Counted from the stretch's first letter, positions 17,310 to 26,603 are shown. The stretch is 33,301 nucleotides of DNA from JBDNBY01 sp039767595 (GCA_039767595.1 JBDNBY010000082.1:1-33301), one strand, 5' to 3'. Numbers and translations: made by a program. Notes: generated by a model not told the origin, from the letters alone.

Positions 17310-17726
17310 TTATTCAGCTGTGTCTTCTTCCGCGAGGCGGGCTTTGTCGCCGGCGCCTTTTGCGTCGATGTCACGATCAACGAATTCGATGATCGCCATT
17401 GGCGCCATATCACCATAGCGGAAGCCCGCTTTGAGGATACGCACGTAGCCGCCTTGGCGGTCTTGGTAGCGTGGGCCCAAAACATCAAAGAGTTTGTCGA
17501 CATATTGCGCTTGCTTCAGACGCGCACCGGCCAAACGACGCGAATGTGCATCGCCGCGTTTTGCCAATGTGATCATTTTTTCAATGATCGGGCGCAGTTC
17601 TTTTGCCTTGGGCAATGTTGTTTTAATTTGCTCGTGCTCGATCAACGATCCTGACATGTTGGCCCAGAGGGCTTTGCGGTGTTCGTGTGTCCGATTGAGA
17701 CGGCGGTAACCTTTTGCGTGACGCAT
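17310..17726 (-). CDS. rplQ: 50S ribosomal protein L17
   Basis: A 138-residue L17 with the invariant opening MRHAKGYRRLNRTHEHRKAL and the block KTTLPKAKELRP, followed by an acidic alphaproteobacterial tail (DTAE end). It is a large-subunit protein near the exit-tunnel region. It is the last gene of the alpha block rpsM-rpsK-rpoA-rplQ, 135 bp after rpoA and just before the terminator. Confidence 0.97.
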   Translation of the reverse strand: MRHAKGYRRLNRTHEHRKALWANMSGSLIEHEQIKTTLPKAKELRPIIEKMITLAKRGDAHSRRLAGARLKQAQYVDKLFDVLGPRYQDRQGGYVRILKAGFRYGDMAPMAIIEFVDRDIDAKGAGDKARLAEEDTAE

Positions 17727-17834
17727 GTGTTTTCTCCATAAGTACTTTTTGCTTTGTCTGGCCTCGCCATGCGTGTGACGAAACTCTCCTTGGGGCCGAA
17801 ACCCGATCTTCCCTACTCAAACGTAGGCATTGAA

Positions 17835-17854
17835 GGGCGCCCCGAAAGGCGCCC
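17835..17854 (-). other. Hairpin in the rpoA-rplQ spacer
   Basis: GGGCGCC (17835-17841) and GGCGCCC (17848-17854) form a 7-bp stem with a CCGAAA loop, 8 bp after the rpoA stop in the minus direction. No T-run follows. It may attenuate, or stabilise the rpoA mRNA end, giving different L17 and alpha-subunit levels. Confidence 0.45.
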
Positions 17855-17861
17855 AAACTGT

Positions 17862-18878
17862 TTAGAAGTTATCGTCGAACTTTTTCGCAAGCTCTTCGAT
17901 GTTCTCTGGGGGCCATTCATCGACATCCATGCCGAGGTGAAGGGCCATGCCAGAGAGCACTTCTTTAATTTCATTCAGTGACTTGCGGCCAAAGTTTGGC
18001 GTGCGGAGCATTTCTGCTTCGGTTTTTTGGATCAAGTCACCGATGTAAACGATATTGTCGTTCTTGAGGCAGTTTGCCGAACGCACTGAAAGCTCAAGCT
18101 CGTCCACTTTCTTAAGAAGAAGTGGGTTAAACTCGAGATCATCTTCGTCGTCTTGACGCGATGCATCTTTGGGCTCTTCAAAGTTGACGAAGATTTGGAA
18201 CTGATCTTGCAAAATACGCGCAGCATAGGCGACGGCGTCTTCTGGTTTGATCGAACCATCTGTTTCGACTTTGAGTGTCAGCTTGTCATAATCAAGAACT
18301 TGACCTTCGCGCGTTGGCTGAACGTCGTAGGACACTTTGCTGATCGGCGAATAGATTGCATCGATTGGAATAAGACCAATGGGCGCATCATCGGGGCGGT
18401 TTTTATCCGCAGCGACATAGCCTTTGCCCGTGTTGACGGTCAGTTCCATAAAGAGGGACGCGCCTTCATCCAAGTGACAGATCACATGGCCACGGTTCAG
18501 AACTTCGATACCGGCTGTTGTTGCGATATCGCCCGCTGTGACGACACCTGGGCCGCTGGCGTTGATTGACACGCGCTTGGGGCCTTGGGCATCCATTGTC
18601 AAAGACACGCCTTTGAGGTTCAAGACGATGTCTGTCACGTCCTCACGTACGCCTGGTACGGAGGAGAACTCGTGCAGAACGTTGTCGATCTGTACGCTTG
18701 TGATAGCTGCGCCTTGCAACGAGCTCATCAAAACACGGCGCAATGCGTTGCCCAATGTCAAACCAAAACCGCGCTCGAGCGGTTCTGCGATCATTGTCGC
18801 CTGACGTGCTGGATCTGAACCTGGTTTTACGTTCAGTTGAGCTGGCTTAATTAATTCTGACCAATTCTTGTGGATCAT
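17862..18878 (-). CDS. rpoA: DNA-directed RNA polymerase subunit alpha
   Basis: A 338-residue RNA polymerase alpha subunit. The N-terminal dimerisation and assembly domain occupies about 1-235 (EPLERGFGLTLGNALRRVLMSS, the hallmark helix). The C-terminal domain from about 255 has the tandem helix-hairpin-helix-like LSVRSANCLKNDNIVYIGDL and NFGRKSLNEIKEVL, which contacts UP elements and activators. The start at 18878 is preceded by GGAGG and gives the family N-terminus MIHKNWSELIKP; the open frame continues upstream without homology. It sits between rpsK and rplQ as usual. Confidence 0.97.
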   Translation of the reverse strand: MIHKNWSELIKPAQLNVKPGSDPARQATMIAEPLERGFGLTLGNALRRVLMSSLQGAAITSVQIDNVLHEFSSVPGVREDVTDIVLNLKGVSLTMDAQGPKRVSINASGPGVVTAGDIATTAGIEVLNRGHVICHLDEGASLFMELTVNTGKGYVAADKNRPDDAPIGLIPIDAIYSPISKVSYDVQPTREGQVLDYDKLTLKVETDGSIKPEDAVAYAARILQDQFQIFVNFEEPKDASRQDDEDDLEFNPLLLKKVDELELSVRSANCLKNDNIVYIGDLIQKTEAEMLRTPNFGRKSLNEIKEVLSGMALHLGMDVDEWPPENIEELAKKFDDNF

Positions 18879-18947
18879 GCTGCCTCCATTCTTGCTATGC
18901 CGCGATGTCCAAAACGGCACAGCGCCCGAGGGAATAAACGATAGTAA

Positions 18948-18969
18948 CCCGCGCAAAAGGTCGCGCGGG
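18948..18969 (-). other. Hairpin in the rpsK-rpoA spacer
   Basis: CCCGCGC (18948-18954) and GCGCGGG (18963-18969) form a 7-bp GC stem between the rpsK stop and the rpoA start, without a T-run. Hairpins recur in several spacers of this cluster and could adjust expression between genes. Confidence 0.4.
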
Positions 18970-18986
18970 CTGAAATGTTGGTCTAA

Positions 18987-19382
18987 TTAGACGCGGCGAC
19001 GCTTTGGTGGGCGACAGCCGTTGTGCGCGATAGGTGTCACATCCCGAATTCCGGTGATGTTCAAGCCCATTGCTGCCAAGGCGCGCAGTGCAGATTCGCG
19101 ACCAGAGCCGGGACCTTGGACTTCAACTTCGAGAGTTTTCAGACCATGATCTTGTGCTTTTTTGCCGGCGTCTTCTGCGGCCATTTGCGCAGCATAAGGT
19201 GTCGACTTGCGTGAGCCTTTAAAGCCCATTGTGCCCGCTGACGACCATGCGATCGCGTTGCCTTGAACATCAGAGATCAAGATTTTTGTGTTGTTGAAAG
19301 AAGAATTGATATGCGCAACGCCTGTTGCGATATTCTTCGAGACTTTTTTCTTAGCGCCTGCGCGGCGTGTATCACGTGCCAT
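18987..19382 (-). CDS. rpsK: 30S ribosomal protein S11
   Basis: A 131-residue S11 with the family core GVAHINSSFNNTKILISDVQG, the AWSSAGTMGFKGSRKSTPYAA block and the basic C-terminus GCRPPKRRRV. It sits on the 30S platform and contributes to mRNA exit. The start MARDTRRAG is the normal alphaproteobacterial one. It lies 14 bp after rpsM. Confidence 0.97.
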   Translation of the reverse strand: MARDTRRAGAKKKVSKNIATGVAHINSSFNNTKILISDVQGNAIAWSSAGTMGFKGSRKSTPYAAQMAAEDAGKKAQDHGLKTLEVEVQGPGSGRESALRALAAMGLNITGIRDVTPIAHNGCRPPKRRRV

Positions 19383-19396
19383 AGGTCAAGCCTCCC

Positions 19397-19765
19397 TTAT
19401 TTCTTCTTACCGGCAATCGCAACGGCTGGGCCTTTGCGTGTGCGGGCATTTGTGTGTGTACGCTGACCGCGCACAGGGAGGCTCCGGCGGTGACGCAAGC
19501 CACGGTATGAACCAAGGTCCATGTGACGCTTGATGTTCATCGTCACTTCGCGGCGCAGATCGCCTTCGACTTTATAGTTGGCGTCGACATGCTCGCGGAT
19601 CGCGAGAACTTCGGCGTCCGTCAACTCGTTGACACGGCGTGTCATATCGATGCCTACGGCTTCGCAGATTGCTTTTGCGGATGTGTGTCCAATGCCTGCG
19701 ACATATGTCAGAGCAATTGGAACACGTTTAGATGTCGGGATGTTTACACCGGCAATACGTGCCAC
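19397..19765 (-). CDS. rpsM: 30S ribosomal protein S13
   Basis: A 122-residue S13 starting MARIAGVNIPTSKRVPIALT, with the helix-two-turn-helix segment TSAKAICEAVG and the C-terminal RGLRHRRSLPVRGQRTHTNAR tail that reaches the P site. It is the first gene of the alpha block, separated from adk by 230 bp that contains a terminator and a candidate promoter, so it probably starts its own transcript. Confidence 0.97.
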   Translation of the reverse strand: MARIAGVNIPTSKRVPIALTYVAGIGHTSAKAICEAVGIDMTRRVNELTDAEVLAIREHVDANYKVEGDLRREVTMNIKRHMDLGSYRGLRHRRSLPVRGQRTHTNARTRKGPAVAIAGKKK

Positions 19766-19895
19766 TTTTTATTCCTTTTATGTTGCGGCTCCGTAATACC
19801 AGAGCCTTTTTTCACAACGGTTGCGCCTGAATATTCAAACTGGGCAACCCTAATGACCGAATCGCTGACACAGGCAGCGCCTGTTCAGAGACGCT

Positions 19896-19924
19896 CAGTT
19901 ATGCACAATTGTCTCTAAGGTCAA
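19896..19924 (-). promoter_or_regulatory. Candidate promoter of rpsM-rpsK-rpoA-rplQ
   Basis: On the minus strand TTGACC (19924-19919) is followed after 17 bp by TAACTG (19901-19896), about 130 bp before rpsM. The -35 is strong and the -10 weak. AGAGAC (19887-19892) and GTCTCT (19911-19916) form an inverted repeat over the spacer and -10, which could be an operator. Confidence 0.45.
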
Positions 19925-19962
19925 CCACTGTGCCGCTTTTTTCTGGGCATAGCATTTGCACA

Positions 19963-19989
19963 ATAAACAAAGCCCGCGACATGCGGGCC
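19963..19989 (-). terminator. Intrinsic terminator after adk
   Basis: GCCCGC (19972-19977) and GCGGGC (19983-19988) form a stem with a GACAT loop. Read on the minus strand it is followed by TTTGTTTAT. It lies 8 bp beyond the adk stop and would end the rplO-secY-adk transcript before rpsM. Confidence 0.75.
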
Positions 19990-19995
19990 TTGGTA

Positions 19996-20567
19996 TTAGC
20001 GAAGAGCCGTCTCGATACTGCTGCGCACATCTTCGATGCTCGCAAGGCCATCCACGGATTTCAGCAATCCTTTGGCATGATAATAGCCCATGAGCGGCGA
20101 TGTCTTTTTGTAATATTCCATGAGCCGCGTGCGCATGCTGTCTTCGTTGTCGTCGGCGCGCGCCTCTTTGCCGGCGGCCACGGCCTCTTTGGCGCGATTG
20201 ACAACGCGCTGAACCAGCACTTCGTCTTCGACTTCGAGGGCCACAACACAGTCGAGCTTTTGACCACTTTGCTCGAGCAACGCATTGAGCGCATCCGCTT
20301 GGGCCAGGGTGCGCGGGAACCCATCAAAGATAAAGCCCCCTTCGGAGCCCTCTTCGAGTTTTTCACGGATGAGGCCGATCACGATCTCATCTGTCACGAG
20401 CTGACCACTGTCCATCACATCGGCGACGATTTTGCCCATTTCAGTGCCTGACGTGCGCGCCGCGCGCAGCATGTCACCAGTGGACAATTGCACCATGTTT
20501 CGTGTCTCGACCAGATGCTGCGCTTGAGTGCCTTTGCCCGCGCCTGGCGGTCCTAGGAGGATGATAT

Positions 20568-20571
<4 letters not shown>
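19996..20571 (-). CDS. adk: Adenylate kinase
   Basis: A 191-residue adenylate kinase interconverting ATP + AMP and 2 ADP. The P-loop is GPPGAGKGT (7-15), followed by STGDMLR (AMP site) and FDGFPRTLAQADAL. The LID is the short, zinc-free form: RVVNRAKEAVAAGKEARADD leads straight to the R-x-R helix (SMRTRLMEYY), so the protein is shorter than the 214-residue E. coli enzyme. The start overlaps the secY stop by 4 bp. secY-adk pairing is conserved in bacteria. A terminator follows. Confidence 0.97.
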
Positions 20572-21929
<1,358 letters not shown>

Positions 21930-21948
21930 GTCGGACCCTATTCATAAA

Positions 21949-21990
21949 AACGCCGCCCCATCGCGTTTTCCAGCGAGGAACGGCGGTGTT
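21949..21990 (-). other. Imperfect hairpin between rplO and secY
   Basis: AACGCCGCC (21949-21957) pairs with GGCGGTGTT (21982-21990) with one wobble around a 24-nt loop, about 20 bp before the secY ATG in the minus direction. It could act in the secY leader. No T-run is present. Confidence 0.35.
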
Positions 21991-22049
21991 GGAAAACTTG
22001 AGTATCATGTAAGCGGCATTGCCGCCGCTCACAACCCCTATCTCAAGGA

Positions 22050-22523
22050 TTACTCAGCGCTTTGTGCCGCGCCTGTTGCCGTAAGGGAACCGCCGGCCTT
22101 TGCAACGGCTTCGACAGCAGAGGCAGAGGCGCCTGTCACTGTGATCGTTGCGGCTGTTGTCAATTCGCCTTTGGCCAAGACGCGTACGCCGTCCAATTTG
22201 CGGCGGACAACACCAGTTTCGACCAATGTGTCTTCGGTGATGTTTTTCGCGTCAAGCTTGCCCAAATCGATGAACTTTTGGATCAGACCAAGGTTGATGA
22301 CTGCGAATTTCTTGCGGTTTGGCTTGTTAAATCCACGCTTAGGCAAACGTTGGTAGAGCGGCATTTGGCCACCCTCGTAGCCCGCAATCGCCACACCTGA
22401 ACGTGACTTTTGACCTTTGATACCACGGCCAGCTGTCTTACCTTTGCCAGAACCTGGGCCACGGGCAACGCGCTTTTTCTTTTGCGTGGCGCCGTCGTTA
22501 TCGCGTAATTCGTTTAATTTCAT
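22050..22523 (-). CDS. rplO: 50S ribosomal protein L15
   Basis: A 157-residue L15 with the glycine/lysine-rich N-terminus RVARGPGSGKGKTAGRGIKG, then the YEGGQMPLYQRLPKRGF block and an alanine-rich C-terminus. AAAGGAGAAGCG precedes the ATG, an ideal ribosome-binding site. In a standard spc operon rpmD would lie immediately upstream; here the 161-residue plus-strand gene and two spacers intervene, so rplO likely heads a separate rplO-secY-adk transcript. Confidence 0.97.
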   Translation of the reverse strand: MKLNELRDNDGATQKKKRVARGPGSGKGKTAGRGIKGQKSRSGVAIAGYEGGQMPLYQRLPKRGFNKPNRKKFAVINLGLIQKFIDLGKLDAKNITEDTLVETGVVRRKLDGVRVLAKGELTTAATITVTGASASAVEAVAKAGGSLTATGAAQSAE

Positions 22524-22618
22524 ATCGCTTCTCCTTTATCGCCGGAACTACCCCCCGAGAGCGAACAAAGGGATAAACACGGCATTACGATTCTATGCTA
22601 TCTTCACAGCACTGGGGG

Positions 22619-22647
22619 TGCATAACGAAATAATGTTGCGATGGCAA
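22619..22647 (-). promoter_or_regulatory. Candidate promoter of rplO-secY-adk
   Basis: On the minus strand TTGCCA (22647-22642) and TATGCA (22624-22619) are 17 bp apart, about 96 bp before rplO. Each matches the sigma-70 consensus in four of six bases. A promoter is needed here because a minus-strand terminator ends the upstream rpmD transcript. Confidence 0.35.
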
Positions 22648-22712
22648 GTCAGCATCCACTTCGCAAGTGAAGCAAAACACTCCCCTTGCAATCTACACCG
22701 CTCCCCCTAAGG

Positions 22713-22741
22713 TTGATTTCAAGCATAGTCCTGAAAATAGT
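22713..22741 (+). promoter_or_regulatory. Candidate promoter of the 161-residue orphan gene
   Basis: TTGATT (22713-22718) and AATAGT (22736-22741) are 17 bp apart and end 18 bp before the ATG, so the leader would be very short. No clear ribosome-binding site precedes the ATG, which would fit near-leaderless translation. Confidence 0.35.
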
Positions 22742-22759
22742 GAGCCAAGTGACAGATAA

Positions 22760-23245
22760 ATGAACGAGATAATTTTACATTTTGACACGACTGAACACGC
22801 GATATCCCCCGATACACTTGTAACATGCCTATTAGAAACTCAAAACATCCTGCGTGGGGTAAGCTCATCTTTTGGAAAAGATGATAAGGATAGCAATATT
22901 TGGCAATTCGGCACCGAACACCTTCGAGTGCACAATCCAAACTGGGATCAAAAAGATCAGAAAAAATCTGTATGGCATGGCTTTAAAGAAGGCTCAGACA
23001 AAGTTGGCTTCACCGTAGAGAACGAACAATTTTGGAGCTCAGTAAACAATGGCACACTCCATTCAGAAACAGGTGAAGTTAAAATGCACGTTCAGTGGAT
23101 TTATCAGCTTGCAAAAACTAAGCTGACGAAATGCAAAGTATTAAGAGTTTTGGAGTTCAATGGCATAGCAATCAGTGAACCCATGACTAATGAACAAGTG
23201 AACGCCTACATCGGAAGTCTAGATTTACTTAACGAACAAAAATAA
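22760..23245 (+). CDS. Orphan protein of unknown function inserted between rpmD and rplO
   Basis: A 161-residue gene on the strand opposite to the ribosomal genes. I do not recognise the family. The product looks soluble: no signal peptide, membrane segment or metal motif is visible. It is tryptophan- and lysine-rich in the middle (IWQFGTEHLRVHNPNW, KKSVWHGFKEG, EQFWSSV) and ends in an alternating KVLRVLEFNGIAIS strand and an acidic helix. Base composition is about 40% GC by eye, far lower than its neighbours, and codon use is AT-rich, indicating recent acquisition. It has its own candidate promoter and sits against a terminator at its 3' end. Location beside other AT-rich cargo in the same cluster suggests accessory function, but none can be assigned. 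Confidence 0.75.
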   Translation: MNEIILHFDTTEHAISPDTLVTCLLETQNILRGVSSSFGKDDKDSNIWQFGTEHLRVHNPNWDQKDQKKSVWHGFKEGSDKVGFTVENEQFWSSVNNGTLHSETGEVKMHVQWIYQLAKTKLTKCKVLRVLEFNGIAISEPMTNEQVNAYIGSLDLLNEQK

Positions 23246-23270
23246 AAAAAGCCCCGCTTGCGCAGGGCTT
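23241..23270 (-). terminator. Intrinsic terminator after rpmD (also overlaps end of the orphan gene)
   Basis: GCCCCGC (23251-23257) pairs with GCAGGGC (23262-23268) around a TTGC loop. On the minus strand the stem is followed by TTTTTTTATT, a strong U-tract; on the plus strand only AATTTAACT follows. The one mismatch is C-A in plus RNA but G-U in minus RNA. It therefore fits termination of the rpmC...rpmD transcript best. Confidence 0.8.
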
Positions 23271-23294
23271 AATTTAACTAACATTAGGGTAAAT

Positions 23295-23483
23295 TTACCC
23301 TTTTTCTTCAACAATCTCGACAAGGTGAGGGATCTTGTTGATCATGCCGCGGATGCTGGGCGTGTCTTCAAGTTCGCGTGTCTTGTGCATTTTGTTGAGG
23401 CCCAGACCAACGAGCGTGGCGCGCTGATCTTGGGGGCGACGGATTGGAGATCCGATTTGTTTTACAACGATCGTTTTAGCCAT
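23295..23483 (-). CDS. rpmD: 50S ribosomal protein L30
   Basis: A 62-residue L30 with the characteristic KTIVVKQIGSPIRRP opening and LGLNKMHKTRELEDTPSIRGM core. It is the last gene of the block that begins at rpmC; a terminator follows 25 bp downstream instead of the expected rplO. Confidence 0.96.
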   Translation of the reverse strand: MAKTIVVKQIGSPIRRPQDQRATLVGLGLNKMHKTRELEDTPSIRGMINKIPHLVEIVEEKG

Positions 23484-23495
23484 TCTGCTCTCTCC

Positions 23496-24074
23496 TTACG
23501 CGTCTGCTGCTGCGGCGTCTGCTGTGTCTGTTTTGGGCGCTTCGTCGCGGCCAACCAGATCAGAGACTTTTTTGCCACGGCGTGCCGCAACCATACGAGG
23601 CGACACTTCTTTGCCAAGGCCGTTTAGTGTTGCTCGGATCATGTTATATGGGTTTTGCGAGCCAATTGATTTCGCAACAACGTCCTGAACACCCAGCATT
23701 TCGAAGACAGCCCGCATTGGACCACCTGCGATGATACCTGTACCCGTCGCCGCTGAGCGCATGACCACTTTGCCGGCACCGTGACGTCCTTCGATGTCGT
23801 GGTGCAGCGTGCGGCCTTCGCGCAATGGAACGCGGATCATTTGGCGCTTGGCTTGTTCAGTGGCTTTGCGAACGGCCTCAGGGACCTCTTTCGCTTTACC
23901 TTTGCCAAAGCCAACGCGGCCCTTTTGATCGCCAACAACAACGAGAGCCGCAAAGCCGAAGCGCTTACCACCCTTCACTGTTTTTGACACGCGGTTGATC
24001 GCTACGAGACGATCGGCGAATTCCGGTGCTGCATCTTCGCGATCGCGGCGACCTCTATTTTGTTCTTTTGCCAT
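23496..24074 (-). CDS. rpsE: 30S ribosomal protein S5
   Basis: A 192-residue S5 with the double-stranded-RNA-binding-like N-domain (FADRLVAINRVSKTVKGGKRF) and the GRVGFGKGKAKEVPEAVRKA loop. It ends in an alanine/aspartate-rich alphaproteobacterial tail. It acts in decoding accuracy. The start at 24074 (MAKEQN) lies 9 nt after GGAG; an ATG two codons upstream (24080) is only 3 nt from it. Confidence 0.97.
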   Translation of the reverse strand: MAKEQNRGRRDREDAAPEFADRLVAINRVSKTVKGGKRFGFAALVVVGDQKGRVGFGKGKAKEVPEAVRKATEQAKRQMIRVPLREGRTLHHDIEGRHGAGKVVMRSAATGTGIIAGGPMRAVFEMLGVQDVVAKSIGSQNPYNMIRATLNGLGKEVSPRMVAARRGKKVSDLVGRDEAPKTDTADAAAADA

Positions 24075-24087
24075 TGTCATCGTCTCC

Positions 24088-24447
24088 TTAGAACTTCAAG
24101 CCGCCATCACGTGCTGCATCCGCCAAAGCTGCGATGCCACCATGATAGAGAAATGCGCCACGATCGAAATAGCACTCTTCGACGCCCGCAGCCTTTGCAA
24201 GTTCAGCGATTTTCGCGCCGACTTTTGCAGCCGCTTCCTTGTTGTTTTTGCCCACAACGCCGAGCTCTGATTGCATTGATGAGGCCGCGGCGAGTGTTAC
24301 GCCGTTTACATCATCAATCAGCTGAGCTGAGATGTTTTTGTTGGAGCGGTGAACCGAAAGGCGCACGCGACCTGCGTTAACCTTACGAAGTTTGTTCCGA
24401 ACGCGCATGCGGCGCTTGAGGAACAGAGTTCTTTTACTGTTAGCCAT
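24088..24447 (-). CDS. rplR: 50S ribosomal protein L18
   Basis: A 119-residue L18 that binds 5S rRNA, with RVRNKLRKVNAGRVRLSVHRS and the C-terminal ECYFDRGAFLYHGGIAALAD block. It lies between rplF and rpsE with spacers of about 12 bp. Confidence 0.97.
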   Translation of the reverse strand: MANSKRTLFLKRRMRVRNKLRKVNAGRVRLSVHRSNKNISAQLIDDVNGVTLAAASSMQSELGVVGKNNKEAAAKVGAKIAELAKAAGVEECYFDRGAFLYHGGIAALADAARDGGLKF

Positions 24448-24459
24448 TTGCGTGCGTCC

Positions 24460-24993
24460 TTACTTCTTCTTGCCTTCTTTCATAAAGATATACTCGCCTT
24501 TATAGCGGATACCTTTACCTTTATACGGCTCGGGGCGGCGCCAGTCGCGAATTTTCGCGGCTGTCTCACCCACCAACTGTAGATCATCCCCTTCGAGAAC
24601 GATTTCAGTCGGCTTGGGTGTTGCCACCTTCACACCGGCGGGAACTTCAAAGTTCACGTCATGTGAATAGCCAAGGTTCAGTTTGAGGGTTTGCCCCTGT
24701 GCTTGCGCACGATAACCAACGCCTTGGATCTCAAGCTCTTTTTTGAAGCCCTGCGTCACACCTGCAACCATGTTTGCGATCAACGTGCGGCTCATGCCCC
24801 ACTGTTGACGCGCGCGCTTGGATTTGCCGCGAGGTGTCACTGTCACAACGTTGTCTTCAATCGTGATTGTGACATCGTCAGTGGCTTTAAAGGTTTGTTC
24901 GCCCTTTGGGCCTTTTACTGAAATGGTCTGACCTGCCATCGAAGCTGTTACACCTGATGGAAGCTCGACCGGCTGTTTACCAATACGAGACAT
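24460..24993 (-). CDS. rplF: 50S ribosomal protein L6
   Basis: A 177-residue L6 with the usual start MSRIGKQPVELPSGV and duplicated fold. The second half carries GVGYRAQAQGQTLKLNLGYSH and the C-terminal signature RRPEPYKGKGIRYKGE. It binds 23S rRNA near the factor-binding centre. Confidence 0.97.
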   Translation of the reverse strand: MSRIGKQPVELPSGVTASMAGQTISVKGPKGEQTFKATDDVTITIEDNVVTVTPRGKSKRARQQWGMSRTLIANMVAGVTQGFKKELEIQGVGYRAQAQGQTLKLNLGYSHDVNFEVPAGVKVATPKPTEIVLEGDDLQLVGETAAKIRDWRRPEPYKGKGIRYKGEYIFMKEGKKK

Positions 24994-25004
24994 TCAGACC
25001 TCCC

Positions 25005-25397
25005 CTAGAATACAGTGCAGAGCACTTCGCCGCCAACATTGGCATTGCGTGCAGCTGCATCTGACATCACGCCCCGCGAGGTCGATACGATCGACACTCC
25101 GAGACCTTGACGAACTGTTGGAATTTCTTGGACGCCCAAGTACACACGACGACCAGGCTTTGAAACGCGCTTCAATTCTTTGATGGCCGGCTGACCTTCA
25201 TAATACTTGAGGCTGATTTCAATCGTTGGCAATCCGCGTGCGTCTGATTGGTTCTCGTAGCCACGGATGTAGCCTTGTTCTTGAAGAACATCGAGAACAC
25301 GTGCACGTGCCTTCGAACCTGGCGTCATGACCGTGGATTTTCCACGCATAGACGCATTACGGATACGGGTGAGCATATCACCGATAGGATCGTTCAT
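25005..25397 (-). CDS. rpsH: 30S ribosomal protein S8
   Basis: A 130-residue S8 starting MNDPIGDMLTRIRNASMRGK with the C-terminal GLGVSIVSTSRGVMSDAAAR signature. S8 binds 16S rRNA helix 21, and in E. coli it represses the spc operon by binding rplE mRNA; whether that holds here is not visible. Confidence 0.97.
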   Translation of the reverse strand: MNDPIGDMLTRIRNASMRGKSTVMTPGSKARARVLDVLQEQGYIRGYENQSDARGLPTIEISLKYYEGQPAIKELKRVSKPGRRVYLGVQEIPTVRQGLGVSIVSTSRGVMSDAAARNANVGGEVLCTVF

Positions 25398-25410
25398 ATC
25401 ACTCTCTCCC

Positions 25411-25716
25411 TTACCAGCTAGATTTCACCATGCCAGGCATTTGGCCTGACGAGCTCAGTTCACGCAGCATGATACGGCTGACCTTGAGCTTACGATAGTA
25501 AGCGTGAGGACGGCCCGTCAGCTGGCAGCGGTTGTGCAAACGCGTTGGCGCGCTGTTGCGCGGCAGTTTTGCCAATTTCAGACGCGCTTTGAAACGCTCT
25601 TCTGCTGGCAATTCTCTGTCGTTTGCGATTGCTTTGAGTTCCGCGCGCTTGGCCGCATAACGTTCTACAAGCTTTTGGCGCTTCTTCTCGCGTTCGATCA
25701 TTGCTTTTTTAGCCAT
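25411..25716 (-). CDS. rpsN: 30S ribosomal protein S14
   Basis: A 101-residue S14 of the long, zinc-free type: no CxxC zinc motifs, with RNSAPTRLHNRCQLTGRPHAYYR as the conserved C-terminal half. It lies between rplE and rpsH in standard order. Confidence 0.97.
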   Translation of the reverse strand: MAKKAMIEREKKRQKLVERYAAKRAELKAIANDRELPAEERFKARLKLAKLPRNSAPTRLHNRCQLTGRPHAYYRKLKVSRIMLRELSSSGQMPGMVKSSW

Positions 25717-25735
25717 GTCTTAATTCCTTTCGCGA

Positions 25736-26299
25736 TCAGCTATTGAACGGCATGTTGAATGCTTTCAACAGCGCTTTAGCTTCATCATCAGTTTTGGCGT
25801 TCGTTGTGAACACAATGTCCATACCCCAAACTTCATCAACTTTATCAAAGTCGATTTCTGGGAATACGATATGCTCTTTGAGGCCCATGGCGTAGTTGCC
25901 ACGACCATCGAAAGATTTGCCGCTGATGCCGCGGAAGTCGCGGATACGAGGCATTGCAATTGTGATCAAACGATCAAGGAATTCGTACATGCGCGCACCG
26001 CGCAATGTCACTTTGGCACCCAATGGCATTTCTTCACGAACACGGAAGCCCGCGATCGATTTCTTTGCCTTGGTTGACAGCGCTCTTTGACCCGAAATCG
26101 CTGTGAGATCCTCTACAGCCGCTTTGGCTTTTTTGCTGTCTTTGACAGCTTCGCGGCCACACCCGATGTTGAGTGTGATTTTCTCGATCTTGGGGATCAT
26201 CATGTCGTTTTTGTAACCGAACTCTTCTTTGAGCTTGGCACGCACTTCGTCACGATAAAGCGCCTGAAGACGGGGTGTGTAATCAGTTGTATCAAGCAT
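25736..26299 (-). CDS. rplE: 50S ribosomal protein L5
   Basis: A 187-residue L5, a 5S rRNA-binding protein contacting the P-site tRNA. Conserved blocks are PKIEKITLNIGCGREAV, REEMPLGAKVTLRGARMYEFL and DIVFTTNAKTDDEAKALL. The start overlaps rplX by 8 bp; GGAGATG lies about 9 nt before the ATG. Confidence 0.97.
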   Translation of the reverse strand: MLDTTDYTPRLQALYRDEVRAKLKEEFGYKNDMMIPKIEKITLNIGCGREAVKDSKKAKAAVEDLTAISGQRALSTKAKKSIAGFRVREEMPLGAKVTLRGARMYEFLDRLITIAMPRIRDFRGISGKSFDGRGNYAMGLKEHIVFPEIDFDKVDEVWGMDIVFTTNAKTDDEAKALLKAFNMPFNS

Positions 26300-26603
26300 C
26301 GATCACATCTCCTGTTGTCTTAGCAAAGCGAACTTTCTTGTCGCCATCCATTTTAAACCCAACGCGTGTTGCTTTGCCATTGGCATCAACAACCGAGAGG
26401 TTTGACAATTGGATTGGCATCGCTTTGGGCACTTTGCCGCCTTGCGATGTTTGGCTTTGCTTTGTGTGGCGGATGGCGATGTTGACGCCTTCGACAACCG
26501 CTTTGCCCGCTTTGGGGTCGACGGATGTGATTGTGCCTGTCTTACCTTTGTCTTTGCCGGCAAGAACGATCACTGTATCACCTGTGCGGAGTTTTGCAGC
26601 CAT
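26292..26603 (-). CDS. rplX: 50S ribosomal protein L24
   Basis: A 103-residue L24 with the KOW motif DTVIVLAGKDKGKTGTI near the N-terminus and VEGVNIAIRHTKQSQ after it. It initiates 50S assembly. It overlaps rplE by 8 bp and shares one base with the rplN stop region. Confidence 0.97.
   Translation of the reverse strand: MAAKLRTGDTVIVLAGKDKGKTGTITSVDPKAGKAVVEGVNIAIRHTKQSQTSQGGKVPKAMPIQLSNLSVVDANGKATRVGFKMDGDKKVRFAKTTGDVIDA

Noticed and set aside
19787..19812. Plus-strand stem GGCTC/GAGCC followed by TTTTTT, resembling a plus-strand terminator in the rpsM leader.
   Set aside because: The stem is only 5 bp with an 11-nt loop and no plus-strand gene lies upstream to be terminated; it more likely belongs to the rpsM leader or is chance.
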